Source of the DNA: SH-MAG3 sp036374995
GTDB taxonomy: Bacteria; Gemmatimonadota; Gemmatimonadetes; Longimicrobiales; RSA9
Length of the DNA stretch: 64,000 nt
Direction of reading: 5' to 3'
Assembly (NCBI GenBank): GCA_036374995.1
Contig: DASUSS010000069.1
Coordinates: 1 to 64,000, forward strand
The translations under genes were made by a program, and so were the position numbers. A model generated the notes under the pieces. It searched no databases, was not told the origin of the DNA, and was given only the letters and a program-made list of their open reading frames with translations. This document shows positions 36,422 to 45,315 of the stretch, piece after piece (the stretch's first letter is position 1; each line of letters begins with the position of its first letter).

Positions 36422-37018
36422 ATGCGTATGCGGGCGCGAACGGCTGCGGTGCTGAGTGCGGGCTTCCTGCTGGCGTGCGGCGGCGGCACACCGGGCGCGC
36501 GTACGGCGGCAACGGCGCAGGACACGTTCTGGCTGGCGCTCCAGGATCTGTGCGGGTCCGCTTACGAGGGCACGGTGATCGAGGCACCTCCGGGTGACAC
36601 GAGCTTTGCCGGCAGGCGGCTGGTCATGCACGTGCGGAGCTGCACGGACGATACCGTGCGAGTCCCTCTTCATGTCGGCGCGGACCGCTCGCGAACGTGG
36701 GTGATCTCGCGCAGCGGCGATGCGCTCCGGCTGAAGCACGATCATCGCCACGAGGACGGCGCCGAGGACGAGATCACGCAGTACGGCGGAATCGCTCGCG
36801 TCGCCGGCAGCGGAACGGTGCAGGAGTTCCCGGCGGATTCGTTCACGGCCGCATTGATCCCGGCGGCTGCGACGAACGTATGGACTGTCGAGATCGTGCC
36901 CGGCCGTACGTTCGTGTACGCGCTTCGTCGCGAGGGAACCGACCGTCGTTTCCGCCTCGAGTTCGATCTCTCATCGGAGGTCCCACTGCCACCGCCGCCC
37001 TGGGGCAGCGAGCGCTGA
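36422..37018 (+). CDS. Hypothetical lipoprotein, 198 aa
   Basis: A 198-residue lipoprotein with lipobox LLACGGG (Cys18 region). The mature part includes LQDLCGSAYEGTVIEAPPGD and a histidine-rich stretch LRLKHDHRHEDGAEDEITQY, which could bind a metal. I do not recognise a family. The ATG at 36422 is used; a second ATG 6 bases on is possible. It is divergent from the RNA methyltransferase and followed 1 bp later by the pyruvyltransferase gene. Confidence 0.75.
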   Translation: MRMRARTAAVLSAGFLLACGGGTPGARTAATAQDTFWLALQDLCGSAYEGTVIEAPPGDTSFAGRRLVMHVRSCTDDTVRVPLHVGADRSRTWVISRSGDALRLKHDHRHEDGAEDEITQYGGIARVAGSGTVQEFPADSFTAALIPAAATNVWTVEIVPGRTFVYALRREGTDRRFRLEFDLSSEVPLPPPPWGSER

Positions 37019-37019
37019 C

Positions 37020-38276
37020 GTGGCCATCCGTATCGCCATCATCAACACGGTCGCGTGCAACGGCGGCGACGCCGCGATCCTGGCCGCCATCGCGGATCAG
37101 CTGCGCGGCACCTTCCCGCGCGCGGTCCTCACGGCATACGACTCCCAGCCGGACGCCGCGGCACGCTATCACGGATGGATCCGGTTCGATGCGGGCGCGT
37201 ACCACGCGGCACGCGGGAGTGGCGCCTGGCCGCGGCGCATTCGCTGGCTGGCCGGCGCCGCCCTGCGTGGCGCCGGCCGGCGCCGTGCCGCCGCCCTCAT
37301 CGTCCACCGCGACGACGTGCGGCGCCTGTCGCGTATGGCGCGCTCCCGCATCGTGATCAGTACGGGCGGCACCTACCTCGTCGAGACGTACGCGCTGAAG
37401 CCACGCTTCTTCGAGTTCCTCTCGGTCCGCCTGCTGGGCCGGCCGCTCGTGCTGTATACGCAGACGCTCGGGCCGTTCCGTACCGCACTCAATCGCTGGG
37501 GCATGCGCCGCGTGCTGCTGTGGTCGCGGCGCGTGTTCGTGCGCGATGCCGCGAGCAGACGAATCGCACTCGGGCTCGGCGCCGACGCGGCACTGACATT
37601 CGTCGTGCCGGACGTCGTCTTCGGTGCGGCTCCGCAGGGCGGGCCGGACCGGCTCCGCACCGCCTCGATCGGGACGCGGCCGCGGATCGCGGTGTCCGTG
37701 CGGGAGCTGAAGCCGTTCGCGCCGCACTCACCGGCGGCGCGTGGGGAGTACGAGACGGCGATGGCGGCGCTCGTATCCCACCTGGTCCGCGCGCGCGGCG
37801 CACGCGTCGAGTTCCTCTCCACGTGCCAGGGGATTGCGGAGTACCGCTACGACGACTCCATCGTCGCCGAACGCATCGTGATCCGACTTCCCGCGGATGT
37901 GCGCGCGGCCGTGGGCATCATCGGCGGGCACCATCCGGCACGCGAGCTGATGTCGCGATTCGCCGGATACGATGCGGTGATCGCGACCCGCATGCACGCC
38001 GCGATCATGGCGCTCGCCGCCGGCACGCCCGTTCTGCCCGTACCCTACGAGCGGAAGATCGACGAGCTGTTCCGCGAGCTGGAGGCGCCGTTCGACATCG
38101 TGCAGGCGACGGGCGCGCGCGGCGAGGCACTCATCGCTTCGTGGCAGGAATTCGAGCGCTCGCTCCCGCTCTGGCGCGAGACTCTCGCAGCGCGCGTTGC
38201 AGCGATGCGCGACGCGGCACGCAGCCCGGCCGGGGAGATCGCCCGCATGCTCCGGACCGTATCCGCAGGCGTCTAG
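37020..38276 (+). CDS. Polysaccharide pyruvyl transferase family protein
   Basis: A 418-residue cytoplasmic protein of the CsaB/PS_pyruv_trans family, which transfers pyruvate from phosphoenolpyruvate to sugars of cell-surface polymers. N-terminal IAIINTVACNGGDAAILAAI and the segments STGGTYLVETYALKP, VLYTQTLGPF and the late YDAVIATRMHAAIMALAAG with TPVLPVPYERKI are characteristic. A GTG start at 37020 is used. No polymer synthesis genes are beside it. Related paralogues use other substrates, so the transferred group is inferred. Confidence 0.88.
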   Translation: MAIRIAIINTVACNGGDAAILAAIADQLRGTFPRAVLTAYDSQPDAAARYHGWIRFDAGAYHAARGSGAWPRRIRWLAGAALRGAGRRRAAALIVHRDDVRRLSRMARSRIVISTGGTYLVETYALKPRFFEFLSVRLLGRPLVLYTQTLGPFRTALNRWGMRRVLLWSRRVFVRDAASRRIALGLGADAALTFVVPDVVFGAAPQGGPDRLRTASIGTRPRIAVSVRELKPFAPHSPAARGEYETAMAALVSHLVRARGARVEFLSTCQGIAEYRYDDSIVAERIVIRLPADVRAAVGIIGGHHPARELMSRFAGYDAVIATRMHAAIMALAAGTPVLPVPYERKIDELFRELEAPFDIVQATGARGEALIASWQEFERSLPLWRETLAARVAAMRDAARSPAGEIARMLRTVSAGV

Positions 38277-38282
38277 CCTCCG

Positions 38283-39362
38283 TCACACAGCCGTACGCGC
38301 CGGGATGCGCAGCCGGATCGCCGTTCGCTCCTCCGTGTGGTCGCGCGTGAGCCCGTACTCCGGGCCGTAGAGCTGTCGCAGGCGAGTGTCGAGCGCGTGG
38401 ATCGGCTCGTCCAGTGCCGCGTCGTCGTCGCATGCAGTTCCATCCAGCATGACATCGAGGTGCAGCGCGTTCTCGCTGCGGGTGCCGAGCAGGACGAGCC
38501 GGCACGGGTGCGACTGCCGCATCCGCTGCGACACGGCCTCCTCCACGATCGCATGCAGCGTGAGCGCGGGCACCAGTGCGCGTCCGGCCTCGCTCGATAC
38601 GGCCGTCTCGACGCGCAGCCGGTCGGGGAACCGGATGATCTGGAGCGCGAGGTAGTCGGCGACGTATTTGAGCTCGACATCGAGCGGCACGAGCTGCGGC
38701 GCCGTCTCTCTCAGCGACTCGCGCAGGAGCGACGCGAGCGACCCCACCGTCTGCACGAGCCCCTCCCGGTCGCCCCGCAGCGCCATGGCGTTGATCGCGT
38801 TCAACGCATTGAAGATGAAGTGCGGATCGAGCTGATTGCGCAGCGCGTGGAAGCGCATCTGCGAGAGGCTCGCGGCCAGCGCCGCGGCGAGGCGTTCACG
38901 CTGGACTTCCAGCCGATAGACACGTACCAGCTGGAGGACGCCGACGATCGCGATGTAGGTCAGCACGTCCAGCGTGAAGTACTGGGCCGCGAGCCGGCCG
39001 AACTGCTGGCCGTAGCCGAGCGGCTCGAGGCGGTTGGCGAAGAATGCCGTACCCGCGAGGTGCAGGATCGTGAAGAGTGCAGCGGCGGCGACGTGGATGG
39101 GCAGTGCCACGGCGAGTGTGCGGCGCTCGAGCGGGAACCGCGAAACGAGCAGCGCCGTGGGTGCGAGCAATGCCGTGAGGATGATCCATGACGGGAACGT
39201 CGACAGCACGGCGTACCTCCATGTGAGGTCGTAGCCGAGCCGTCCCAGCCCGATGAAGACCTGAGCGGCCTCCAGGCAGGCCAGCACTGCGGCCAGCCCG
39301 AGCGCGCCCGCCACCATCGTACGGCGGGAGAGGGGCGGCGCGGCGCGTTCCGTGTCGGGCAT
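38283..39362 (-). CDS. LytS/YpdA-like sensor histidine kinase with degenerate ATPase domain
   Basis: A 359-residue protein with four to five N-terminal membrane helices (about 17-37, 52-75, 84-104, 127-147) and a His_kinase (PF06580) domain: NQLDPHFIFNALNAINAM with the phospho-acceptor His181. The ATPase part is unusual: where the family has a LVENAIKHG-type N box, this reads AIVEEAVSQRM with Glu275 in the Asn position, and the glycine-rich G boxes are missing (DEPIHALDTRLRQLYG). It may not bind ATP normally. There is no LytTR response regulator next to it. Confidence 0.85.
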   Translation of the reverse strand: MPDTERAAPPLSRRTMVAGALGLAAVLACLEAAQVFIGLGRLGYDLTWRYAVLSTFPSWIILTALLAPTALLVSRFPLERRTLAVALPIHVAAAALFTILHLAGTAFFANRLEPLGYGQQFGRLAAQYFTLDVLTYIAIVGVLQLVRVYRLEVQRERLAAALAASLSQMRFHALRNQLDPHFIFNALNAINAMALRGDREGLVQTVGSLASLLRESLRETAPQLVPLDVELKYVADYLALQIIRFPDRLRVETAVSSEAGRALVPALTLHAIVEEAVSQRMRQSHPCRLVLLGTRSENALHLDVMLDGTACDDDAALDEPIHALDTRLRQLYGPEYGLTRDHTEERTAIRLRIPARTAV

Positions 39363-39444
39363 GCGGCAACGTACCGCCGCTGTCAGCGGACACGAAGAGT
39401 GCAGGGACGGGTGGCTCCGGTGCGGGGGCGGCGCGCCGGTCCGG

Positions 39445-40743
39445 TCAGCGGGAAGTGCCGCGCGTCAATCGCGCGGCAAGCTCCCGCAACTCCGCCTCGG
39501 AGAGATTCGCGCGGATCGCGATCCAGGTGTCCGACTGCGCATCGTACAGCACCAGCTGATGGCGGCCATCGCTCAGCAGCCGTGCCCGTGCCGCGCTCGT
39601 CAATCCGGGCCGCCCATCGTCGCCGGCCTTCGCCGCGACGTCGCCCGCACGCTCCGGCGACGCCCGGCGACCCGTGACGACGACCTCTTCCAGCGCTAGC
39701 GTGACCGGCTGCCGCTGCCACGTGATCAACTCGACCCGCGTGCCGGTCCGCAGAACCTGTCGGATGCGCAGGGTAGTCTGCGCGATCTCCGGCGCGATCT
39801 CGAGCTCCGGGTCGGCCGCATCCTCCAGGAGGAAGAACTGATCCGCAACGGTGGCCGTGTCCCCGGATGCCAGCGCACGGAACAGCAGCCGATCCGCTCG
39901 CTCGCGCACGAGCACGTTCTCGAACGCGAGCAGCTCGGGGCCGGGCGTGATGAACGGCGTGATCGCGTCCGCCGCGACCGACTCCACGAACGACTGTGTC
40001 GCCGGTGCCGCTGCGGCCGGCTGCTCGAGACGGACACGCGCGCGGTCGCCGAGAACGGGCGGCGCGGCCGGAGCGGCGACCGCACCGGAGTCCGGCAGCG
40101 GCGCCGCACGCGCGATGTCGCGACTCGCCGCGTTACCGGCATCGGCCGCCACGACCGGCGTGCCCGCGTCGCGGTCCGCGATGCGGGCATCGCGCCGCTC
40201 CGTACGACCGACCTGGGGATCCGTGCGAACGGGAGCGATCTCCTCCCGCGGCGTCGGCGGCGTGGCGGTCCGCTCCGTCGCCTCCGCCGGGATGAACCCG
40301 GACGGCGATGGCGGTGCCGGCGCATGCGCCTCCGCTTCCTCCTGCGCCGTGAGGGACGTTGCCGTCTCCGCGGCAGAACGCGCCTCCGGCTGCGGCGCCG
40401 GACGCCACAGCGCACTGCCCCACCAGCCGGCACCGGCAGCCATCAGCAGGCTCGCGGCCCACGCGAGCGGCAGCGCACGGCGCCGACGTGCGCGGCTCGT
40501 CGCCTCCAGCCCCGCGAACGGCGGCGGCTCGATCTGCGCCAGTGACGCATCGCGCAACACGTGTCCCGCTCGCTCGCGCACCTCCCGCTCAGCCTCGAGT
40601 CGCGCGCGACAGTCGGCGCACGAGTCCAGATGCGCAACCACATCCTCGGACGTCATTCCGTCGGGAAGCTCGCCCGCTTCGCTCAGCGCATCGAGTGCAC
40701 CGTCGATGTACGCGTGGAGCATCCCCTCATCAACGTGCGGCAT
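39445..40743 (-). CDS. Large anti-sigma factor with HC2 zinc finger (ECF module 3)
   Basis: A 432-residue anti-sigma factor. The N-terminal ZAS motif is HLDSCADC (His53-Cys60 region), the membrane helix near 96-114 (ALPLAWAASLLMAAGAGWWG). A long Ala/Pro-rich linker (about 120-260) connects to an extracytoplasmic C-terminal domain with LALEEVVVTGRRA and QLVLYDAQSDTWIAIRAN. Its first 14 bases overlap the sigma gene. The EEVVVTG peptide, also near the end of the VIT/VWA protein of the same cluster, resembles the N-terminal plug start of TonB-dependent receptors. Confidence 0.87.
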   Translation of the reverse strand: MPHVDEGMLHAYIDGALDALSEAGELPDGMTSEDVVAHLDSCADCRARLEAEREVRERAGHVLRDASLAQIEPPPFAGLEATSRARRRRALPLAWAASLLMAAGAGWWGSALWRPAPQPEARSAAETATSLTAQEEAEAHAPAPPSPSGFIPAEATERTATPPTPREEIAPVRTDPQVGRTERRDARIADRDAGTPVVAADAGNAASRDIARAAPLPDSGAVAAPAAPPVLGDRARVRLEQPAAAAPATQSFVESVAADAITPFITPGPELLAFENVLVRERADRLLFRALASGDTATVADQFFLLEDAADPELEIAPEIAQTTLRIRQVLRTGTRVELITWQRQPVTLALEEVVVTGRRASPERAGDVAAKAGDDGRPGLTSAARARLLSDGRHQLVLYDAQSDTWIAIRANLSEAELRELAARLTRGTSR

Positions 40744-41239
40744 GCTTCGCCTCCAGCCCGGCGTGCGCCTCCACGAGTCGGCGCCGCGCGCGCGCGAGTG
40801 TCGTTCCGACCGCGCCGACCGAGAGTCCGGTCTGCTGCGCGATCTCCGTATAGCTCAGTCCCGCATCCCACAGGAGCAGCGTCTCACGATCCCGCTCCGA
40901 CAGCTGATCGAGCGCCGCCCGCGCGGCCGCCTCACGCGCCGCACGCTCCATTGCCTCCAGCGGATCCGGCGTCGCGGCGGCATCGGACTCCGCGGTCATC
41001 AGCGTCAGATGACGGCGGCGGCGGGTCGCCGTGCGTGCCTCGTCGGCCGCGAGGTTCGCCGCGATACGGAACACCCACGCGCGCGCATTGGCCAGTGCGC
41101 CGTCGCCCGCGCTGCCGAGCGCCCGCGTGAACGCCTCCTGCGCCAGGTCGCGAGCCCGCTCCTCATCCCACACCTTCCGGTGGAGATAGCGGACCAGGTC
41201 CGGATACGTCGACCGGTAGACAGCCGCCCAGTCGGTCAT
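40730..41239 (-). CDS. ECF RNA polymerase sigma factor (module 3)
   Basis: A 169-residue ECF sigma factor: region 2 WAAVYRSTYPDLVRYLHRKV, EERARDLAQEAFTRAL and NARAWVFRIAANLAADEART; region 4 LSERDRETLLLWDAGLSYTE, then IAQQTGLSVGAVGTTLARAR. The ATG at 41239 gives the normal length; upstream codons belong to an intergenic inverted-repeat element. It overlaps the anti-sigma gene by 14 bp. It is downstream of the VIT/VWA gene on the same strand, with the element in between, so it may have its own promoter or be read through. Confidence 0.94.
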   Translation of the reverse strand: MTDWAAVYRSTYPDLVRYLHRKVWDEERARDLAQEAFTRALGSAGDGALANARAWVFRIAANLAADEARTATRRRRHLTLMTAESDAAATPDPLEAMERAAREAAARAALDQLSERDRETLLLWDAGLSYTEIAQQTGLSVGAVGTTLARARRRLVEAHAGLEAKHAAR

Positions 41240-41241
41240 CG

Positions 41242-41454
41242 GCGGACGGCCCCGCGGACGCGGCACCAGATTTCTGTTTTGGCGTGTCCAGCCATGGTTC
41301 CGCCCAGGTTCATACCGGTTGTACCACCACGGCACCCCGCGCGGGTCCGCGCACGGCGGCGGTCCGGCCCGCCGCGCGCGGTCCCTCCCGGGGCGCCGAT
41401 CTGCTCCGACGAGACAAAACAGAAATCTGGTGCCGCGTCCGCGGGGCCGTCCGC
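41242..41454. repeat. Inverted-repeat intergenic element C with perfect 39-bp arms
   Basis: The left arm at 41242-41280 (starts GCGGACGGCCCCGCGGACGC, ends CAGATTTCTGTTTT) is the exact reverse complement of the right arm at 41416-41454. After the left arm comes GGCGTGTCCAGCCATGG, matching the GGGCCGATCCAGCCATGG inside element A. The element occupies the gap between the VIT/VWA stop (41471) and the sigma start (41239). Its 135-bp core is unrelated to the other copies and contains no gene. Confidence 0.85.
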
Positions 41455-41470
41455 GGGGCCGCGGGGCCGC

Positions 41471-43771
41471 CTACCGGAACTCCGCCACGATCCGCTTCAC
41501 CTGCGCGTCGCTCAGCGAGGTCGCTCCCTTCTCGCCGATCTTCACGCTCACGACCCGTCCTGCGACGAGCGCGCTGTCGACCTCGCGGAGCACGAGTGCG
41601 ATCTCGGGCAGAGCCGCGATGAGCGCGAAGTACGCATCCGAGTATGCGGCCACTTCGACGACGCGCCGCTCATCGGTGTGCCGCGCATCGCGCCACACGC
41701 CATCCGCGAGGGTGAACGTCCGACCCGCGATCGTGCGCGCGCCGCCGGTCACGACGACCTTCTCGAGTGCCAGCGCCTTCGACGCGAGGGCCTGCGCCGC
41801 CTGCATGTCCGCGACGCTCGCCACTTCGCGGGACCGGCGCGCCTGCTCGGCCCGGCCGACTGCCGCCTGACCCGAGAACGCGGCCGGTGGCGGCGCGTTG
41901 GCGACTCTCGCGTCCGCATCCATCGCGGCGAGCATGCCCGGCTCCTGCACCAGATAGGACGTGTACTCGCTCAGCAGGCCGTAGCGCAGCGCGGTCTCGC
42001 GCAGCTCCTCGATCATGCGCTCGACCTGCTGCCGGCCGGCGCCGTCCGCCTGCGCCGAGCGGATGCGGCGGTCCAGGTCGCCGAGCTTCCGCGATGCCCA
42101 CAGCCGCGGGATGTAGTCGTCGCCCGCGGCCCGTGCGGGGAACGATGCGCGTGTCGAGTACGTCTCGCTCCGGCCGTTGCGCCGTCCGCGCAGCGCGATC
42201 CTGTGCTCGCCCCTCCCGCGATAGCGCCCGAACAGCACCAGCTCCTCGGCGGCAAACAGGTCGGGCAGATCGCGCGGGTATATCTCGCGAATGTCGAGAT
42301 CGCCCGCGTCGAGCGCGAGATCCGTGAGTACCGGGTGGCGCACCCGTGCAGCGAGGAGACTCACCGCCTCCTCGACATCCTCATCGGGTCGCACGTATTG
42401 CGTCGTGCCGCGCGCGGCCGCACTCAGTCGGTCGAGCAGATACGTGTTCACATCGAAGCCGACACCGAACGCGAACACGCGTGCGCGCCCGCGCCGCGAC
42501 TCGGCCATCGCGACGATGCGGTCGGGCCGCGTCTCGCCGTTCGTCGGCAGACCGTCGGTCATGAAGACCACGATCGGCAGTCGAGTATCGGGAGAAGTCT
42601 CGCCGAATGCCGTCTCGAGCGCACCGTGGATGTTCGTCCCGCCGTCCGCCTGCAGCCGGTCCACCCAGCGCCGCGCATCGGCGAGTGCGGAGCGCGTCGC
42701 GCGCGTCCACGTTTCGCGCCACGGCCGTACCCTGCTGCTGAATGCGATGAGACGAATGCGATCCTCGTCGCCCAGCGAGTCGAGCAGCTGCCGGAGCGCG
42801 CGGCGAGCCTGGTCCATCTTCTCGCCGCTCATGGAGCCGCTGACATCCACGACCACGGTGAGATCCCGCGGCACGGTCGATTCCGCTGCATCACCCGGCG
42901 ACAGTGTGAGCATGAAGTACCCGTCCTCGGTGCCCTGCCGGTGCGTCGCGAGGCTGAGACCGATCGCTCGCTCGGCGAACGGCAGGAACACCGAGAAGTC
43001 ACCGGACAGCTCGCCTTCGGGCCGCACCGTCATCCGGTTGCGCTCACGCTCGACACGCACGTCGTGCGTGGGCGAGAACGCATCGCGGAACCGACCGCCC
43101 TGCTCGACGACGAGCGTAAACGTGAGCGGTGCCGGGTCGGCAACCGCCTGCACGCCCGCCGGCTCGCGCCGGGTCTGCGGCCGGCCCGGTCGCGGTGCGG
43201 GCATCGGCACGACCGCCGCACCGATGTGCCGCGCGCCAGCGGCATACCGGAACTGGAGCGCATCGCCCGCACGCGCCAGGACCTGCGTGTAGCGCAGCGT
43301 GATGCGGCGCGTCTGTCCGGGCTCGATCGGGAATACACGCGCGCGCATCATCCCCTTCCCGATCAGCTCGATCAGGGCCGGGTCCTTCTTCGCGCGCACG
43401 ATGCTCTCGTAGATGTCGCGGGCTCGCGCGGCATCCATCATCTCGCCGCGCAGCTCCTGGTCACCCTGGTACAGCGAGTACCCGGTGAACACCGCTTCGC
43501 CGGGGAGCGGATAGACGTAATCGCCCTCGCCGAGACCACCGCCGTTGTTGCGGAACCACTCCTCCACCTCGACCTCGGCGACACGGTCCGTGACGCGGAC
43601 GGTCACGTTCGTGCGCAGCTTCTCGATGCCCCAGTCGGCCGGCCGGATTCCCGGCCGCGGCTCGATCCAGCCCTGCGCCGCGCCCGCCACAGGCGTGAGC
43701 AGCAGCACGATGACCGCGCCGAGCAGGAGCCGTCCCGCCGCAGCGGCCGGGACGTGTTCTGACGATCGCAT
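41471..43771 (-). CDS. Secreted/membrane VIT and von Willebrand A domain protein
   Basis: A 766-residue protein with an N-terminal hydrophobic signal (LLLGAVIVLLLTPVAGAAQ), a VIT domain (about 40-175; EVEVEEWFRNNGGGLGEGDY, YVYPLPGEAVFTGYSLYQGD) and a VWA domain (about 300-480) with an intact MIDAS DVSGSMS (Asp309, Ser311, Ser313). Downstream there are PRLWASRKLGDLDRR and LSEYTSYLVQEPGM, as in other bacterial VIT/VWA proteins of the PEP-CTERM/marine sortase-target group; no sorting signal is visible at the C-terminus. MIDAS proteins bind ligands through Mg2+. The ATG follows AAGGAGG. The C-terminal region has ALEKVVVTGG, echoing the anti-sigma protein. Confidence 0.92.
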   Translation of the reverse strand: MRSSEHVPAAAAGRLLLGAVIVLLLTPVAGAAQGWIEPRPGIRPADWGIEKLRTNVTVRVTDRVAEVEVEEWFRNNGGGLGEGDYVYPLPGEAVFTGYSLYQGDQELRGEMMDAARARDIYESIVRAKKDPALIELIGKGMMRARVFPIEPGQTRRITLRYTQVLARAGDALQFRYAAGARHIGAAVVPMPAPRPGRPQTRREPAGVQAVADPAPLTFTLVVEQGGRFRDAFSPTHDVRVERERNRMTVRPEGELSGDFSVFLPFAERAIGLSLATHRQGTEDGYFMLTLSPGDAAESTVPRDLTVVVDVSGSMSGEKMDQARRALRQLLDSLGDEDRIRLIAFSSRVRPWRETWTRATRSALADARRWVDRLQADGGTNIHGALETAFGETSPDTRLPIVVFMTDGLPTNGETRPDRIVAMAESRRGRARVFAFGVGFDVNTYLLDRLSAAARGTTQYVRPDEDVEEAVSLLAARVRHPVLTDLALDAGDLDIREIYPRDLPDLFAAEELVLFGRYRGRGEHRIALRGRRNGRSETYSTRASFPARAAGDDYIPRLWASRKLGDLDRRIRSAQADGAGRQQVERMIEELRETALRYGLLSEYTSYLVQEPGMLAAMDADARVANAPPPAAFSGQAAVGRAEQARRSREVASVADMQAAQALASKALALEKVVVTGGARTIAGRTFTLADGVWRDARHTDERRVVEVAAYSDAYFALIAALPEIALVLREVDSALVAGRVVSVKIGEKGATSLSDAQVKRIVAEFR

Positions 43772-43843
43772 GAATGCCTCCTTCGTCGGTTACGGCCCGT
43801 ATGACGAACGAGGCGCGGCGGCTTGCACACCCGCATGCGATTA

Positions 43844-43877
43844 GGGCCCGCCGCGGTGCACTCACCACGGCGGGCCC
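43844..43877 (-). terminator. Strong GC hairpin after the TPR gene pair
   Basis: GGGCCCGCCGCGGTG at 43844-43858 and CACCACGGCGGGCCC at 43863-43877 pair with one mismatch over a 4-base loop. It lies 29 bp downstream of the second TPR gene on the minus strand and upstream of the VIT/VWA gene. There is no T-run, so it may act as an attenuator or RNA-stabilising hairpin instead. Confidence 0.6.
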
Positions 43878-43905
43878 GTACGGGTCCAACTACCCGGCCC
43901 GGGTC

Positions 43906-44550
43906 CTAAGCGCCCCAGGCGCTCGTGAGCCGGGTGATGATGGCCCGGTCCCTCTCCTCCGGACTCGAGTGACTGCGCCGCTTCTGCGTAGAGGGATCGT
44001 GGGCAAAGCCGAAGATGCGGTCGGCAGACAGCGAATCGCCCAGCTTCAGCAGCGCGTGCGCGATCGCCTCCAGCACGGTCTCGCTGTCCGTCTCCTCCGC
44101 CATCGCACGAAGCTGGCGCTGCGCGACCGTCGGCCGCTCCAGCCGCAGCGCCGCCTCACCGTACTCTTCCACGCGCCGCACCGCCTCGTCGTCGAGGCCG
44201 CGCGCAATCGCCAGCCATGCAAGCGTGCACCGCGCACGAACGATCTGCGGGTTCGCACGCACCAGCTTGTCACAGATCGCGGCGCTCGCCGCGAACTGGC
44301 CGGCCGCGAGATACAGGTCGATGGCCGCGTCGAAGTACAGCAGACCGCGTTCGCGCTGTCCCGCGACGTAGCACATGTCGCCTGCGATGTTCATCAATCG
44401 CGCGCGCTGCTCCGGCGCCATCTCGTGGCGCATCTGATTCGCCAGCTCCTGGAGCGACTCCTCCAGGTCCTGCGCAGTCGAGCGCTCGACCTCGATCGCC
44501 TCGTCACCTCGGTCCTGCGTCGTCATCGCCGCACGCTGTTTCGGTACCAT
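43906..44550 (-). CDS. TPR-like protein, paralogue of its upstream neighbour
   Basis: A 214-residue helical protein. The core MNIAGDMCYVAGQRERGLLY, then DAAIDLYLAAGQFAASAAIC and KLVRANPQIVRARCTLAWLA, closely parallels the adjacent upstream protein, so the two arose by tandem duplication. TPR-type repeats, no membrane segment or signal peptide. The start overlaps the stop of the upstream gene (TGATG). A start at 44526 is possible. Function unknown; a heteromeric partner of the paralogue is likely by analogy with other coupled duplicates. Confidence 0.8.
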   Translation of the reverse strand: MVPKQRAAMTTQDRGDEAIEVERSTAQDLEESLQELANQMRHEMAPEQRARLMNIAGDMCYVAGQRERGLLYFDAAIDLYLAAGQFAASAAICDKLVRANPQIVRARCTLAWLAIARGLDDEAVRRVEEYGEAALRLERPTVAQRQLRAMAEETDSETVLEAIAHALLKLGDSLSADRIFGFAHDPSTQKRRSHSSPEERDRAIITRLTSAWGA

Positions 44551-45134
44551 CAGTTCCGCCGCCGGCTCATCATGCGGTCGAGAACCACCTCCCAGCGCCG
44601 GTCCGGCTGGTTCGGCAACTTGCGCGCAGCAAGGTCCTCACCCGCGGCCGCGGCGTAGGCGCGTTCCGCGCCACGCTGATCACCCAGCATCAGCAGCGCC
44701 TCGGCGACGGCCTCCAGCACGTCGGGCGAGTCTGCGACTTCCGCCATCATGCGCAGATGCCCCCGCGCCAGGCGATGATCGTCCTGCGGTGCCGCGGCGG
44801 TCGCATAGTCGGCGATGCGCTGACGCGCCTCGCGACTCTGTCCGCGTGCAATCGCCATCCAGGCGAGCGTACAGCGCGCCCGCACGATGCTCGGCGACAG
44901 CCGCACCAGCTTCTGGCAGACGGCCGCAACCGAGGCGTACATGCCGAGTGCGAGGTAGATGTCGATCGCCTGGTCGTAGTACCAGAGCGCGCGCTCGCGC
45001 TGACCCGCGTCGAAGCACAGGTCGCCGGCGAGGTTCAGGATGCGGGCGCGCTCGGTCGGGAAGAGACTGTTCTCCGCCCGGCGCTCCATGCGCGGCAGGA
45101 TCGCATCCAGATCGGTTGTCGTGAAGCTCGTCAT
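44550..45134 (-). CDS. TPR-like protein, first of a duplicated pair
   Basis: A 194-residue helical protein with the same core as its neighbour: LNLAGDLCFDAGQRERALWY, then DQAIDIYLALGMYASVAAVC and KLVRLSPSIVRARCTLAWMA. The ATG at 45134 (MTSFTTTDLDAILPR) gives a protein of the paralogue's length; the ribosome site is weak. No known domain beyond TPR-like repeats. It is the first gene of a two-gene unit ended by a hairpin at 43844-43877. Confidence 0.8.
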   Translation of the reverse strand: MTSFTTTDLDAILPRMERRAENSLFPTERARILNLAGDLCFDAGQRERALWYYDQAIDIYLALGMYASVAAVCQKLVRLSPSIVRARCTLAWMAIARGQSREARQRIADYATAAAPQDDHRLARGHLRMMAEVADSPDVLEAVAEALLMLGDQRGAERAYAAAAGEDLAARKLPNQPDRRWEVVLDRMMSRRRN

Positions 45135-45315
45135 GGCCCACGTGCAACGCATGAACGGCGCCCGCGGGCGCGACCTGTCCCGGCAGCGGGGGCACAGCCC
45201 GGAAATGGCAGAATGGCAACGTCTTATCGGCGTGATCGGGATCGCGCCGCCACGGCACGCCGACGGTGCTGTCGCGAAAAAGATTGGCGGTCCCGGAAAA
45301 GTGTGCGACGCAGGA

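Noticed and set aside
39851..43762. A plus-strand open frame of 1303 codons opposite the VIT/VWA and sigma genes
   Set aside because: It is arginine/proline-rich shadow sequence of three well-supported minus-strand genes and of an inverted repeat; no domain or ribosome site.
43844..43877. Classical rho-independent terminator
   Set aside because: The hairpin is strong but lacks the T-run on the minus strand; kept only as a possible terminator.
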